Positions 1-6,944 of a stretch of DNA of 11,589 nt are shown here, one piece after another; position 1 is the stretch's first letter, and each line of letters opens with the position of its first letter. A program made the position numbers and the translations under genes. Source of the stretch: an uncultured Armatimonadota bacterium (GTDB lineage: Bacteria > Armatimonadota > Armatimonadia > Armatimonadales > Armatimonadaceae); the NCBI GenBank assembly GCA_903915615.1, contig CAIWTR010000408.1, positions 1 through 11,589 of the forward strand, given 5' to 3'. The notes under the pieces were generated by a model. The model was given only the letters and a program-made list of their open reading frames with translations. It was not told where the DNA came from and searched no databases.

Positions 1-1141
1 CGGTCACTTCGCCGAAGCGCTACGGGAAGCAAAAGTCATCAATCCGCTGATTCTCTTGGATGAAATTGACAAGCTTGGTAAAGACCGTGGTGGCGATCCG
101 GCAAGCGCTCTCCTGGAAGTCCTTGATCCTGAGCAGAACCATGAGTTTCACGACCACTTTGTCGATGTGCCCCTAAACCTTTCGCAGGTGACGTTCATTG
201 CGACAGCGAACAACCTAGATGACATTCCTGAAGCGCTTCGGGACCGGATGGAAGTCGTCGAATTTGCTGCCTACAGCGAAGATGAAAAGCTTGACATCGC
301 TCAGCGCCACCTCGTTCCCGGAGCACTGCGCCGCTGTGGACTCGGTGGTCACGACATCTGTTTCACCCATGAAGCTGTTCAGTCCATCATCCGTGATTAC
401 ACCCATGAGGGTGGTGTCAGAGGTCTGCGTCGTCAGATTGACTCCATCATGCGGCAGCTGGTACTGCGTCTGGTTGAAGAAAACACAAAACTTGGTGCTG
501 TTGCTGCGGACCTTGTGGTCAGTATCTTGGGGAGATCTGCAAGGACACGAGCCCGTGCTCTGCCAGAGTCTGAAGTGGGTTCGGTTACCGGAATGGTCGC
601 CACGAGCGGCGGTGGCGATCTCGTGCAAATCGAGAGTCAGCTTCTGCCAAGCATTCGTGGAGAACAAGCGCTGGAGATTACCGGCCAGCTTGGATCTGTG
701 ATGCAGGAATCGGCACGGACTGCTTGGACCTGGGTCAAAGCCTATCTTGTTGAATCCTCTGGTGGGGATCAGATTAGATCAGTGGATGCGCACGTCCACG
801 TGCCGTGCGGTTCCGTTCAGAAAGATGGTGCGAGTGCTGGGCTTGCGATGGCAATCTCCCTGATCTCCGCGTACAAGCAAATTCCTGTCAGGGCCGATAT
901 GGCTGTGACCGGTGAGATTAGTCTTCGCGGTCGCATCATTCCTGTAGGTGGAATCGCGATGAAGCTGGTTGCTGCGCACGGCGCGGGCATTCGACACGTA
1001 GTTATTCCAGAAGGGAATATCGAGGACTTGGAAGAGCTCCCTGTAGGAGTCCGAAATGAACTTAGTGTTTACCCGGTGAGCACGGCAACGGAAGCAGTGC
1101 AGCTGGTGCTGGCCCAGGCACAGTCTGGACCAGCACACTGA
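1..1141 (+). CDS. lon: ATP-dependent protease Lon, C-terminal part (5' end outside window)
   Basis: Cytoplasmic AAA+ serine protease that unfolds and degrades damaged and regulatory proteins. The reading frame is open from base 2 to the TGA at 1139-1141, giving 379 visible residues; the N-terminal substrate-binding domain and Walker A lie upstream of the window. Visible in order: Walker B (LILLDEID, then the Lon-typical GDPASALLEVLDPEQN), a sensor-1 region (ATANNLDDIP), the arginine-finger stretch (LRDRMEV), the sensor-2 region (YTHEGGVRGLRRQI), then the protease domain. The catalytic Ser is in KDGASAG (codon 833-835) and the catalytic Lys is in GIAMKLVAAHGAG (codon 962-964), 43 residues apart as in E. 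coli Lon (S679/K722). The loop before the Ser is divergent: VPCGSVQKDGASAG where most Lon proteins have VPEGATPKDGPSAG. The gene ends 9 bp from the stop codon of the convergent purH. Family identification is secure. Confidence 0.97.
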   Translation, partial: GHFAEALREAKVINPLILLDEIDKLGKDRGGDPASALLEVLDPEQNHEFHDHFVDVPLNLSQVTFIATANNLDDIPEALRDRMEVVEFAAYSEDEKLDIAQRHLVPGALRRCGLGGHDICFTHEAVQSIIRDYTHEGGVRGLRRQIDSIMRQLVLRLVEENTKLGAVAADLVVSILGRSARTRARALPESEVGSVTGMVATSGGGDLVQIESQLLPSIRGEQALEITGQLGSVMQESARTAWTWVKAYLVESSGGDQIRSVDAHVHVPCGSVQKDGASAGLAMAISLISAYKQIPVRADMAVTGEISLRGRIIPVGGIAMKLVAAHGAGIRHVVIPEGNIEDLEELPVGVRNELSVYPVSTATEAVQLVLAQAQSGPAH

Positions 1142-1150
1142 GCCGGACTC

Positions 1151-2749
1151 TTAGTGGCGGAAGTGTCGGACTCCTGTAAAGACCATCGCGATGTTGTAGT
1201 CATCGCAGACTGCGACAACCTCATCATCTTTGACGGATCCGCCTGGCTGAATGATCGCTGTGATTCCAGCCTTCGCAGCCGTTTCAGGACCATCTGGGAA
1301 CGGGAAGAACGCATCGGATGCGAGGACACATCCGCTTGCATGCTCTGCTGCCTGTTCAATGGCAAGCCGCACGGACCGCACACGGTTCATCTGTCCCGCG
1401 CCAACGCCGCGTAACGCTCCATCCTTCGCCATCACAATCGCATTCGACTTAACATGCTTCACAACACGCCAGGCAAACATCAACTCTTTGAGCTCATCAC
1501 TCGTTGGTGTACGACGCGTCGGAATCACGAAGTCACGTGGATCGAGGGCTGCATAGTCGCGTGTTCCTACAAGCAGTCCACCGATGACCTGCTTGATCAC
1601 CAAGCCCGTCTTTCCTGGACCACCATCAAGGGAACCGACCTCGAGTAACCGGAGGTTTGCTCCCCACTTCTTCTTCGTCAGGAGGAGCTCACGTGCATCC
1701 GCATCGTAGCCGGGAGCCACAATACACTCGAAGAATGTGTTTGGTCCGGTGATGCGCTGGGCTGTGGCAAGATCCAACACACGGTTGACGGCGAGGATTC
1801 CACCAAAGGCAGAAATAGTGTCAGCAGCGCGTGCTCGGTCAAATGCATCCGCGAGCGTGACACCCTGAGCACATCCACATGGATTGGCATGCTTGATGAT
1901 CGCCGCTGTAGGAGCCTCAGGGAATTCCTTGACGAGCTCCAGTGCACCATCGAGGTCATACAGGTTGTTGAAAGAGACTTCTTTACCGCTGGCATCGAGG
2001 CGGGTTGCACGCCCGATGCACGGTTCGCCGGTCGTGTTTCGAACGGTGTAAAACGCTGCTTTTTGATGTGGATTCTCGCCGTAGCGGAGGACCTGCTCGC
2101 GCGTTGCAGTGATCCTTAGGGTTGCTGGAAGCTCCGCAGGAGCATCATCCGTGGCGTATTGCGTCTCAAGATAAGAGGCAATCATCGCATCGTAGGATGC
2201 CGTGTGCGCATATGCCTTGGCTGCAAGTTCCTTACGGAGTGTCAACGAGATGCCACCAAGCGTTGTCAGCTCATCGATGACCCGCGCGTAATCCGATGGG
2301 CTGACAACGATTGCAACGCCATGATGGTTTTTTGCCGTGCTACGCACCATCGCCGGGCCACCAATATCGATGTTTTCGATTGCATCCTCAATCGTGCAGC
2401 CTTCCTTGGCAATCGTCGCTGCGAAAGGGTAGAGGTTTACGACGACAAGATCGATTGGAGCGATGCCGTGGGATGCGATTGTTCCCATGTGCTCTGGCTT
2501 GTCACGGTCAGCAAGAATTCCGCCGTGGACAAAGGGGTGCAGAGTCTTTACACGGCCATCAAGCATCTCGGGAAACCCCGTGAGGTCATCGATAGGGCGA
2601 ACGGCCAAGCCGGCATCCGCCAGCATTTTGGATGTTCCTCCGGTCGAGATCAGGTTTACACCGAGTGCGGACAGCTGCTCGGCAAACGGCAGCAGACCAG
2701 CTTTATCGGAAACACTTAGCAAGGCAGAGCGGACGGGGATGAGCTCCAT
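1151..2749 (-). CDS. purH: Bifunctional purine biosynthesis protein PurH (AICAR transformylase / IMP cyclohydrolase)
   Basis: Catalyses the last two steps of de novo IMP synthesis: formylation of AICAR ribotide (ZMP) with 10-formyl-THF, then ring closure. The protein has 532 residues, usual for the family. The N-terminal MGS-like IMP cyclohydrolase domain (about 1-200) carries ALLSVSDKAGL, STGGTSKM and DGRVKTLHP..VHGGIL. The C-terminal transformylase domain carries the catalytic Lys-His pair in IIKHANPCG (K286-H287), VKSNAIVMAKDGALRGVGAGQMNRV, and ends with a normal VFTGVRHFRH. I chose the ATG at 2749 because family homology begins there (MELIPVRSALLSVSDK) and an AGGAG lies 9 nt upstream at 2759-2763. 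The frame stays open up to 3106, but those extra residues look like translated leader. Expression is probably controlled by the ZTP riboswitch in the leader. FolD, which supplies its cofactor, is encoded in the same window. Confidence 0.97.
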   Translation of the reverse strand: MELIPVRSALLSVSDKAGLLPFAEQLSALGVNLISTGGTSKMLADAGLAVRPIDDLTGFPEMLDGRVKTLHPFVHGGILADRDKPEHMGTIASHGIAPIDLVVVNLYPFAATIAKEGCTIEDAIENIDIGGPAMVRSTAKNHHGVAIVVSPSDYARVIDELTTLGGISLTLRKELAAKAYAHTASYDAMIASYLETQYATDDAPAELPATLRITATREQVLRYGENPHQKAAFYTVRNTTGEPCIGRATRLDASGKEVSFNNLYDLDGALELVKEFPEAPTAAIIKHANPCGCAQGVTLADAFDRARAADTISAFGGILAVNRVLDLATAQRITGPNTFFECIVAPGYDADARELLLTKKKWGANLRLLEVGSLDGGPGKTGLVIKQVIGGLLVGTRDYAALDPRDFVIPTRRTPTSDELKELMFAWRVVKHVKSNAIVMAKDGALRGVGAGQMNRVRSVRLAIEQAAEHASGCVLASDAFFPFPDGPETAAKAGITAIIQPGGSVKDDEVVAVCDDYNIAMVFTGVRHFRH

Positions 2750-2758
2750 CGGTGAAAT

Positions 2759-2784
2759 CTCCTGGGTTGGAAAACGTGCCCAGG
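2759..2784 (-). promoter_or_regulatory. purH Shine-Dalgarno with built-in anti-SD (riboswitch expression platform)
   Basis: The purH ribosome-binding site is AGGAG (2759-2763), 9 nt before the ATG. It overlaps CCCAGG (2761-2766). The conserved aptamer segment CCUGGG (2779-2784) is perfectly complementary, 6 bp with a 12-nt loop. After a G-A mismatch, two further pairs (C-G, U-A) cover the rest of the AGGAG. The same aptamer bases are needed for the pseudoknot and the final hairpin of the ligand-bound ZTP fold, so the two structures exclude each other. The inference is a translational ON switch: ligand binding frees the Shine-Dalgarno. No U-tract follows either hairpin, so a transcription terminator is less likely. 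Pairing is seen directly; mechanism is inferred. Confidence 0.75.
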
Positions 2785-2850
2785 CGAACGGCCCATCCGG
2801 TTTGATGCCACACTTCCTCGAGGTAATCCCCGTACGCCAGTCATGTAGCC
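2775..2850 (-). ncRNA. ZTP (pfl motif) riboswitch aptamer upstream of purH
   Basis: Cis-regulatory RNA that binds ZTP/ZMP, the alarmone of 10-formyl-THF shortage. Read on the minus strand it has the two hallmark blocks: UGACUGGCG near the 5' end (within 2835-2843) and GCCGUUCGCCUGGGCA near the 3' end (about 2777-2792), which matches the GCCG-NN-CG-N-CUGGGC spacing of known examples. Helices I can pair by eye: P1 GCUACAU (2843-2849) with GUGUGGC (2807-2813), 7 bp including two G-U; P2 CGGGG (2828-2832) with CCUCG (2819-2823) around an AUUA loop; then the junction AGGAA, in the place of the family's purine-rich GGGGA-type segment. The pseudoknot is GGCG (2835-2838) with CGCC (2783-2786). Position ahead of purH is a classic setting for this class. 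The exact ends are approximate. Confidence 0.93.
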
Positions 2851-2851
2851 G

Positions 2852-2880
2852 GATATAAAATCGTCTCGCTATGGTATCAA
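2852..2880 (-). promoter_or_regulatory. Candidate sigma70-type promoter of purH
   Basis: On the minus strand, TTGATA (2875-2880, 5 of 6 matches to TTGACA) is followed after exactly 17 nt by TATATC (2852-2857, 4 of 6 matches to TATAAT). This is the best promoter-like pair in the divergent intergenic region. One difficulty: a start site 5-7 nt past the -10 would fall around 2844-2847, inside the 5' strand of riboswitch helix P1 (2843-2849), shortening it. A second, weaker pair, TTGCAT (2895-2900) with TACCAT (2871-2876) at 18 nt spacing, would start near 2865 and keep P1 whole. Either or both may be used. Confidence 0.5.
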
Positions 2881-3099
2881 TACCGGGTCCTCGGATGCAA
2901 TCGGAATCGTCATGGGCATCGGGGCTCCTGACATTTGTGGTATTGTTGCAATGGTCGTTCTGGTGGACTGCCCCGGGGAGACTGTGTCGAGCGAATCCAC
3001 AGCCAAGCCGAGGGACCTCCAACGTGGCCAATAGCTGCACTTTTGCAGTTTCCCTCTCATCCCCGCAACGTGTTCGGGGTCCCAAAAGGAAGTTTGAAT
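2881..3099 (+). promoter_or_regulatory. Intergenic leader of the 1241-residue protein gene, with possible extended -10 promoter
   Basis: This 219-nt stretch holds no convincing coding sequence. A possible extended -10 element, TGG-TATTGT, lies at 2938-2946 without a good -35, which would give a leader of roughly 145 nt. Within the leader, three hairpins can be drawn: a 7-bp stem around the CUGCA/UGCAG core (3033-3050), a CCCCG/CGGGG stem (3061-3065 with 3075-3079), and a long-range 8-bp helix GGGACCUC (3012-3019) with GGGGUCCC (3076-3083, one G-U). The last two share bases and cannot form together, and both end just before the Shine-Dalgarno AGGAAG (3087-3092). I recognise no known riboswitch class. 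The promoter call is weak, and regulation by the structures is speculative. Confidence 0.3.
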
Positions 3100-3102
3100 A
3101 TG
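3087..3102 (+). promoter_or_regulatory. Ribosome binding site that fixes the start of the 1241-residue protein
   Basis: AGGAAG at 3087-3092 sits 7 nt upstream of the ATG at 3100-3102. This decides the start: the frame stays open upstream to a TTG at 2935, but no comparable site precedes that TTG, and the extra 55 residues look like translated leader sequence. Confidence 0.8.
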
Positions 3103-6100
3103 GCAAGACGCCGTACCACTACGGATGCCGACGCATCCGTCGAATCCCCAGAATCCATTGTCGCAGACAACGGAACGCAGTCGGAACCTACTGCGGAAGC
3201 AACGCCTAAGCCGCGTCGGACACGCAAACCGACTGTCGTCGTTGATGGTGATGAAACATCCACCATCGATGCAGCAGCTCCCGATGCAGCCGCACCAAAG
3301 CCGCGGCGTTCACGCGCAAAGGCTGTTGAGTCGCAGGCGACCGTCGATGCAGAAGCGGTTGATGCACCACAGCCAGTGGATGACGTAGCTGCAGCAGCTC
3401 GTCCTGTACGTGCCCGCCGCACCGCTAAGCCGGTGGCTGATGCAGCGCCTGCTCCGGTGGTGGTCGAACCTGTCGTAGTTCCACCTGTCGTTGTCGTAAC
3501 CCGAGCCCCTGAGGCTCCGGTAGACCCGAATGCTCCTCAGCGGACACGTGGTCGTCGACGTGCCATCGAAAACACCACTGTTGTAGAAGCGCCTGTTGCA
3601 TCCAACACCGATGTCGCAGCGGCAAGCGATGACACGAATCGTTCGTCATCCGATGAAACAGACAACATCCGTTCCCGCAACCAGCGCACACGGCGCGGGC
3701 GGGGACGACGCGGGCGCGGAAGCGATGTCACCACGGATGCCGCTTCGGATACCGAGGGTGCTGTCGGTGAGACGGATGAAGCCGTATCTGATGATGCCAC
3801 TTCTGATGGCGGTGCACGCACTAACCGCTCACGACGAGGTCGTAACCGAAGAGGCCGCACGGTCGAAACAGACGGATCAGACACGAATACAGCCTCTGAT
3901 GCAGCTGAAGGCACCGGTACCGATTCTGAAACAGACGATGATGATGGACGTGGAGATCGCCGCCGTGGCCGCGGCCTTCGCCGTACCCGTACGGTTGCAG
4001 CACCGCAGCTGATGCTGGATGGTGACAACTCATCTGATGTTTCTGATTCCGAAACGGATGAAGCTCCTGCGCGGCGCAGTCAGCGCTCAGCGAACTTGCC
4101 GCCAGCGATTCCTCTCCTCGTTCCAATCCCAGAAGAACCCCTGCCGCCTGTTTTCGCACCATTGAATGCGGAGCTTCTGCAACGCTTCTCTGCTTCGAAC
4201 ATCACGATGATTAATGGCCGGCCCGTGCTCCACGTAAATGGGGAAGCACGACCCGCAATCATGTTCTTTACGAACACGGAAGGCGACTTCGACCGCAATG
4301 TCGCCCAACGGCAGATTCGTTACGCCTACCAGGCGGGTGTGCGTATCTTCACGATGCTCGCGCACTTGCCGTGGCGAACCGGTGCGGATGAGCGCAACTA
4401 TACGCATCTCGAAGAAATGCTGCAGTTCGTTGCTGACATCGCACCAGATGCAATGATCCTTCCGCGCTTGATCTTTTCACCACCAAGCGGATGGGTTCGT
4501 CGTAACCCAGATGACATGGCGATTGGTGTGGATGGCCCAACTGGGGATGTCTCACTCGGGTCGCAGGCCTTCTGGGCTGGCGATGCAGAGGATGCACTCC
4601 GCGCTGCCATCGAGCGAATTGCTGCAGGACCTCATGCCAGCCGTGTGCTTGGCGTGTATCTTGAGCACGGTGAATGGATCTACGACCGGGTTGCCGGCTA
4701 CGACCGCTCACCAGTCAATACCAAAGCATTCCGTCGCTGGCTCCGTGCAGAGTACCGGGGCAATGTCGTTCAGCTTCGTGCTGCTTGGCATGATGGGAAC
4801 GTCACGTTTGACAACGCCGATGTCCCAAGCTATCCGCCACCGACCAACTTCCCAGTTGGTGCAAACCAGTTCTTCGGAGCACGCGAGCGCCGCTGGGTTG
4901 ACTTCCACAAGTTCTCATCCGCGATTGCAGCACAGGTCATCAACCGCCTAGGCCGCGTCGTCAAGGAAACATCTGGCGAAAAGCTGACCGTTGCCGTTTC
5001 GTATGGCTATACCTTCGAACTTCCACGGGGTCACAGTGGTCACCTCGCACTCGCCGATGTGCTTGCGTGTCCGTATGTTGATATGCTCACGGGACCATTC
5101 TCGTACACCGGGCGTGAAGCGGGCGGCAGTGCGCCATTCCCGAGTCCTGTCGATAGCATTGCGCTCCATGGCAAGCTCTGGATTGCTGAGGATGACACAA
5201 AGACATATCTTGCATCCGATGAGTCGCCAGATGCGTACAATGTTCGCTTGGATGACATTCGCCAGACACAAACCGTGCATGCACGTAACTTTGGCGCTGC
5301 ACTCACCAAGGGCACTGGCATTTCGTGGATGGACCTGTGGGGAGAAGGCTGGCTGGATACCGAAGAGATTTGGGAAGCCTTGGCAGCGATGGTGGACTTT
5401 GCCTATGTGCACCTTGATCGACACCTAAAGCGCACAGAGCCTGTCCCAACTCCTCCGGTGGCTGTGTTCGTTGATGAAGCATCCTGTATGAATGTCCGCG
5501 ATGAGGACCTGTTGAACAGCCTTGTTGGTGGCCATCGGGATACCTTTGCACGCGCAGGCGTTGAAGTCGGCTACTATCTGTTGTCCGATCTGGCATCAGA
5601 AAAGTTCGCCCACACTGTAAAGCTTGCGATTCTCCTAAATGCGTTTACGGTTTCTGAACCAACACGCACGGCGATTCGAACCAAGCTGAACAATCATGGG
5701 ACGACCGTTGTATGGTTGATGGCCCCAGGCTGCATCGATGGCCCTGTCAGTGAGCTCTCTGAGATCGTTGGTGTCCACCTGAAGCTACAGCCATACGCCA
5801 GCAAAGCCGGCTCTATCTTCCTGAACAACTCCGGGACGCCTTTGCTTGAAGGAATCAACGGGATGACCTTTGGCGATTCTGTCCGGCGGCATCCGTTGAT
5901 TGCAGCGGATGACTTCCGTGCACGGACACTCGCTGAGTTTCCAAATCGCAATCCATCCGTGGCGATTCGAAAGCACCCAAGGCATCAAAGTGTGTTCATC
6001 GGCGAGCCTGTGCTTACACTAGGACTCCTTAGAAACCTCTGCCGTCTTGCCGGGATTCATCGTTATCAGGCAGATGACGATGTGATGTGGGTGTCTGATA

Positions 6101-6825
6101 GCTGGCTATCGATTCACTCAGGTCCGGGTGGTGGCATCAAGGTTGTGCTACCAGTCGACACCGGACTCTATGATGTCGTTTACGGTGAAGTCATTACGAC
6201 CCGAGGTTACGGACGTGGATTCCCGATCCCTGAGAAGGGTACCCGTCTGCTTGTCATCGGAGGTCCTGATGTCCAGGCAGAGTACGGTGCCGAGGTCGGC
6301 GGGATTGTGGATGGATTCGGCGATGACATCCTTCCAATATTCGAGCCGTTTGTGTTCGAAGCGGAAGATGTTCCAACGAAGGTAGACCCAGCACCTGAAG
6401 AGGATTTGTTGGCAAAGGCTATCGCTATGATGCCTGATCACATGATGGAGACCAAGGCGGTGGACATCGAGACTGACCCGAACACCGGTGAGCAGACTCG
6501 ACGTCGCCGCCGACGCCGTCGCGGCGAAAGCACCGATAAGGAAATGGAAGACGCGTTGGCTGAGAATGCTTCAGCTCCTGCTGTCGAAACCAAGACGTTG
6601 CCTTCACTGGATGAGCTTTTACCGGAATCAACAGAAGTAACCGGTGAGCTTCCTCCTGTTCCGGATGAGCTTCAACCAGTGGATGCTGATGTGTCCATGG
6701 AAGAAATGCCGGCAAAGCGACGTCGTGCGGCTCCTCGTCGAACCAAAAAGGTCGTAGAAGAATCGACATCACAAGCTGAACCACAAGTACCAACAGTGGC
6801 TACAGAGGCACCGGAAGGCGAATAG
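3100..6825 (+). CDS. Giant cytoplasmic GH clan-A/GH42-like hydrolase with Arg/Gly-rich and acidic disordered arms
   Basis: This is a 1241-residue protein of unknown function, with no signal peptide or membrane segment. Residues 1 to about 360 are low complexity: basic patches (R39-K43, K67-K74, R101-K110, R148-R154, R191-G207 rich in RGRG, R240-R253, R284-R297) alternate with Asp/Glu/Ser/Thr-rich blocks. From about 367 a TIM-barrel-like region resembles the beta-galactosidase/GH42 type of clan A: candidate acid/base E525 in GVYLEHGEW, then SYGYTFEL, GHLALADVLACPYVDMLTGP and candidate nucleophile E697 in GKLWIAEDDTKTY. About 787-890 resembles the Rossmann-like trimerisation domain of GH42 proteins, and a beta-rich domain follows to about 1070. 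The tail (about 1075-1241) is again disordered, with eight consecutive Arg (1134-1141) and KRRRAAPRRTKK (1206-1217). The arms look like those of RNase E, but the RNase E catalytic core is absent. The core family call is moderate; substrate and RNA binding are unproven. Confidence 0.8.
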   Translation: MARRRTTTDADASVESPESIVADNGTQSEPTAEATPKPRRTRKPTVVVDGDETSTIDAAAPDAAAPKPRRSRAKAVESQATVDAEAVDAPQPVDDVAAAARPVRARRTAKPVADAAPAPVVVEPVVVPPVVVVTRAPEAPVDPNAPQRTRGRRRAIENTTVVEAPVASNTDVAAASDDTNRSSSDETDNIRSRNQRTRRGRGRRGRGSDVTTDAASDTEGAVGETDEAVSDDATSDGGARTNRSRRGRNRRGRTVETDGSDTNTASDAAEGTGTDSETDDDDGRGDRRRGRGLRRTRTVAAPQLMLDGDNSSDVSDSETDEAPARRSQRSANLPPAIPLLVPIPEEPLPPVFAPLNAELLQRFSASNITMINGRPVLHVNGEARPAIMFFTNTEGDFDRNVAQRQIRYAYQAGVRIFTMLAHLPWRTGADERNYTHLEEMLQFVADIAPDAMILPRLIFSPPSGWVRRNPDDMAIGVDGPTGDVSLGSQAFWAGDAEDALRAAIERIAAGPHASRVLGVYLEHGEWIYDRVAGYDRSPVNTKAFRRWLRAEYRGNVVQLRAAWHDGNVTFDNADVPSYPPPTNFPVGANQFFGARERRWVDFHKFSSAIAAQVINRLGRVVKETSGEKLTVAVSYGYTFELPRGHSGHLALADVLACPYVDMLTGPFSYTGREAGGSAPFPSPVDSIALHGKLWIAEDDTKTYLASDESPDAYNVRLDDIRQTQTVHARNFGAALTKGTGISWMDLWGEGWLDTEEIWEALAAMVDFAYVHLDRHLKRTEPVPTPPVAVFVDEASCMNVRDEDLLNSLVGGHRDTFARAGVEVGYYLLSDLASEKFAHTVKLAILLNAFTVSEPTRTAIRTKLNNHGTTVVWLMAPGCIDGPVSELSEIVGVHLKLQPYASKAGSIFLNNSGTPLLEGINGMTFGDSVRRHPLIAADDFRARTLAEFPNRNPSVAIRKHPRHQSVFIGEPVLTLGLLRNLCRLAGIHRYQADDDVMWVSDSWLSIHSGPGGGIKVVLPVDTGLYDVVYGEVITTRGYGRGFPIPEKGTRLLVIGGPDVQAEYGAEVGGIVDGFGDDILPIFEPFVFEAEDVPTKVDPAPEEDLLAKAIAMMPDHMMETKAVDIETDPNTGEQTRRRRRRRRGESTDKEMEDALAENASAPAVETKTLPSLDELLPESTEVTGELPPVPDELQPVDADVSMEEMPAKRRRAAPRRTKKVVEESTSQAEPQVPTVATEAPEGE

Positions 6826-6842
6826 CCTGACGGTAAAAAGGC

Positions 6843-6882
6843 AAACCTCCCTAGTCAGGAACTGACTGGGGAGGTTTTTTTT
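6843..6882 (+). terminator. Strong intrinsic terminator, probably bidirectional
   Basis: A 14-bp stem (6844-6857 with 6863-6876, one G-U pair; A6843 can pair with T6877 as a fifteenth) closes a GGAAC loop and runs directly into a stretch of eight T (6875-6882). It lies 18 nt after the stop of the large plus-strand gene. On the minus strand the same stem is followed, after three bases, by five T (complement of A 6835-6839), so it may also end the ispA operon, whose last stop codon is at 6945. Confidence 0.93.
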
Positions 6883-6944
6883 CTTGATTCAACCTATATG
6901 ACTTCAGCGAAAGTCGCTTCGCAACCGTTCAGGCTGGCGAAGTT

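Noticed and set aside
1144..1171. Repeated CGGACTC at the lon/purH junction
   Set aside because: Two copies of seven bases are expected by chance, and one lies in purH coding sequence.
3033..3051. CUGCA/UGCAG hairpin in the 3100 leader as an attenuator
   Set aside because: The stem is short and AU-rich at its base, and the T-run is only three bases and mostly part of the stem.
2935..3099. TTG-initiated 55-residue N-terminal extension of the large plus-strand protein
   Set aside because: No Shine-Dalgarno before the TTG, the residues look like translated leader, and a well-spaced AGGAAG precedes the ATG at 3100.
2750..3106. Upstream in-frame extension of purH on the minus strand
   Set aside because: It would run through the riboswitch and promoter; homology and a good Shine-Dalgarno support the ATG at 2749.
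3537..4028. Ser/Val/Pro-rich minus-strand reading frame opposite the Arg-rich arm
   Set aside because: Low-complexity shadow produced by the repetitive Arg/Asp/Gly codons of the real gene; no start context or family match.
3100..6825. Identification of the large gene as RNase E/G (rne/rng)
   Set aside because: Only the arms resemble RNase E. There is no S1 domain, 5' sensor or DNase I-like catalytic region; the core is a glycoside-hydrolase-type barrel.
6901..6942. Small hairpins (AGCGA/TCGCT and CTTCGC/GCGAAG) after the ispA stop
   Set aside because: Short stems, a 14-nt loop in the second, and no T-run on the minus strand; the strong stem at 6843-6877 is the better terminator for both directions.
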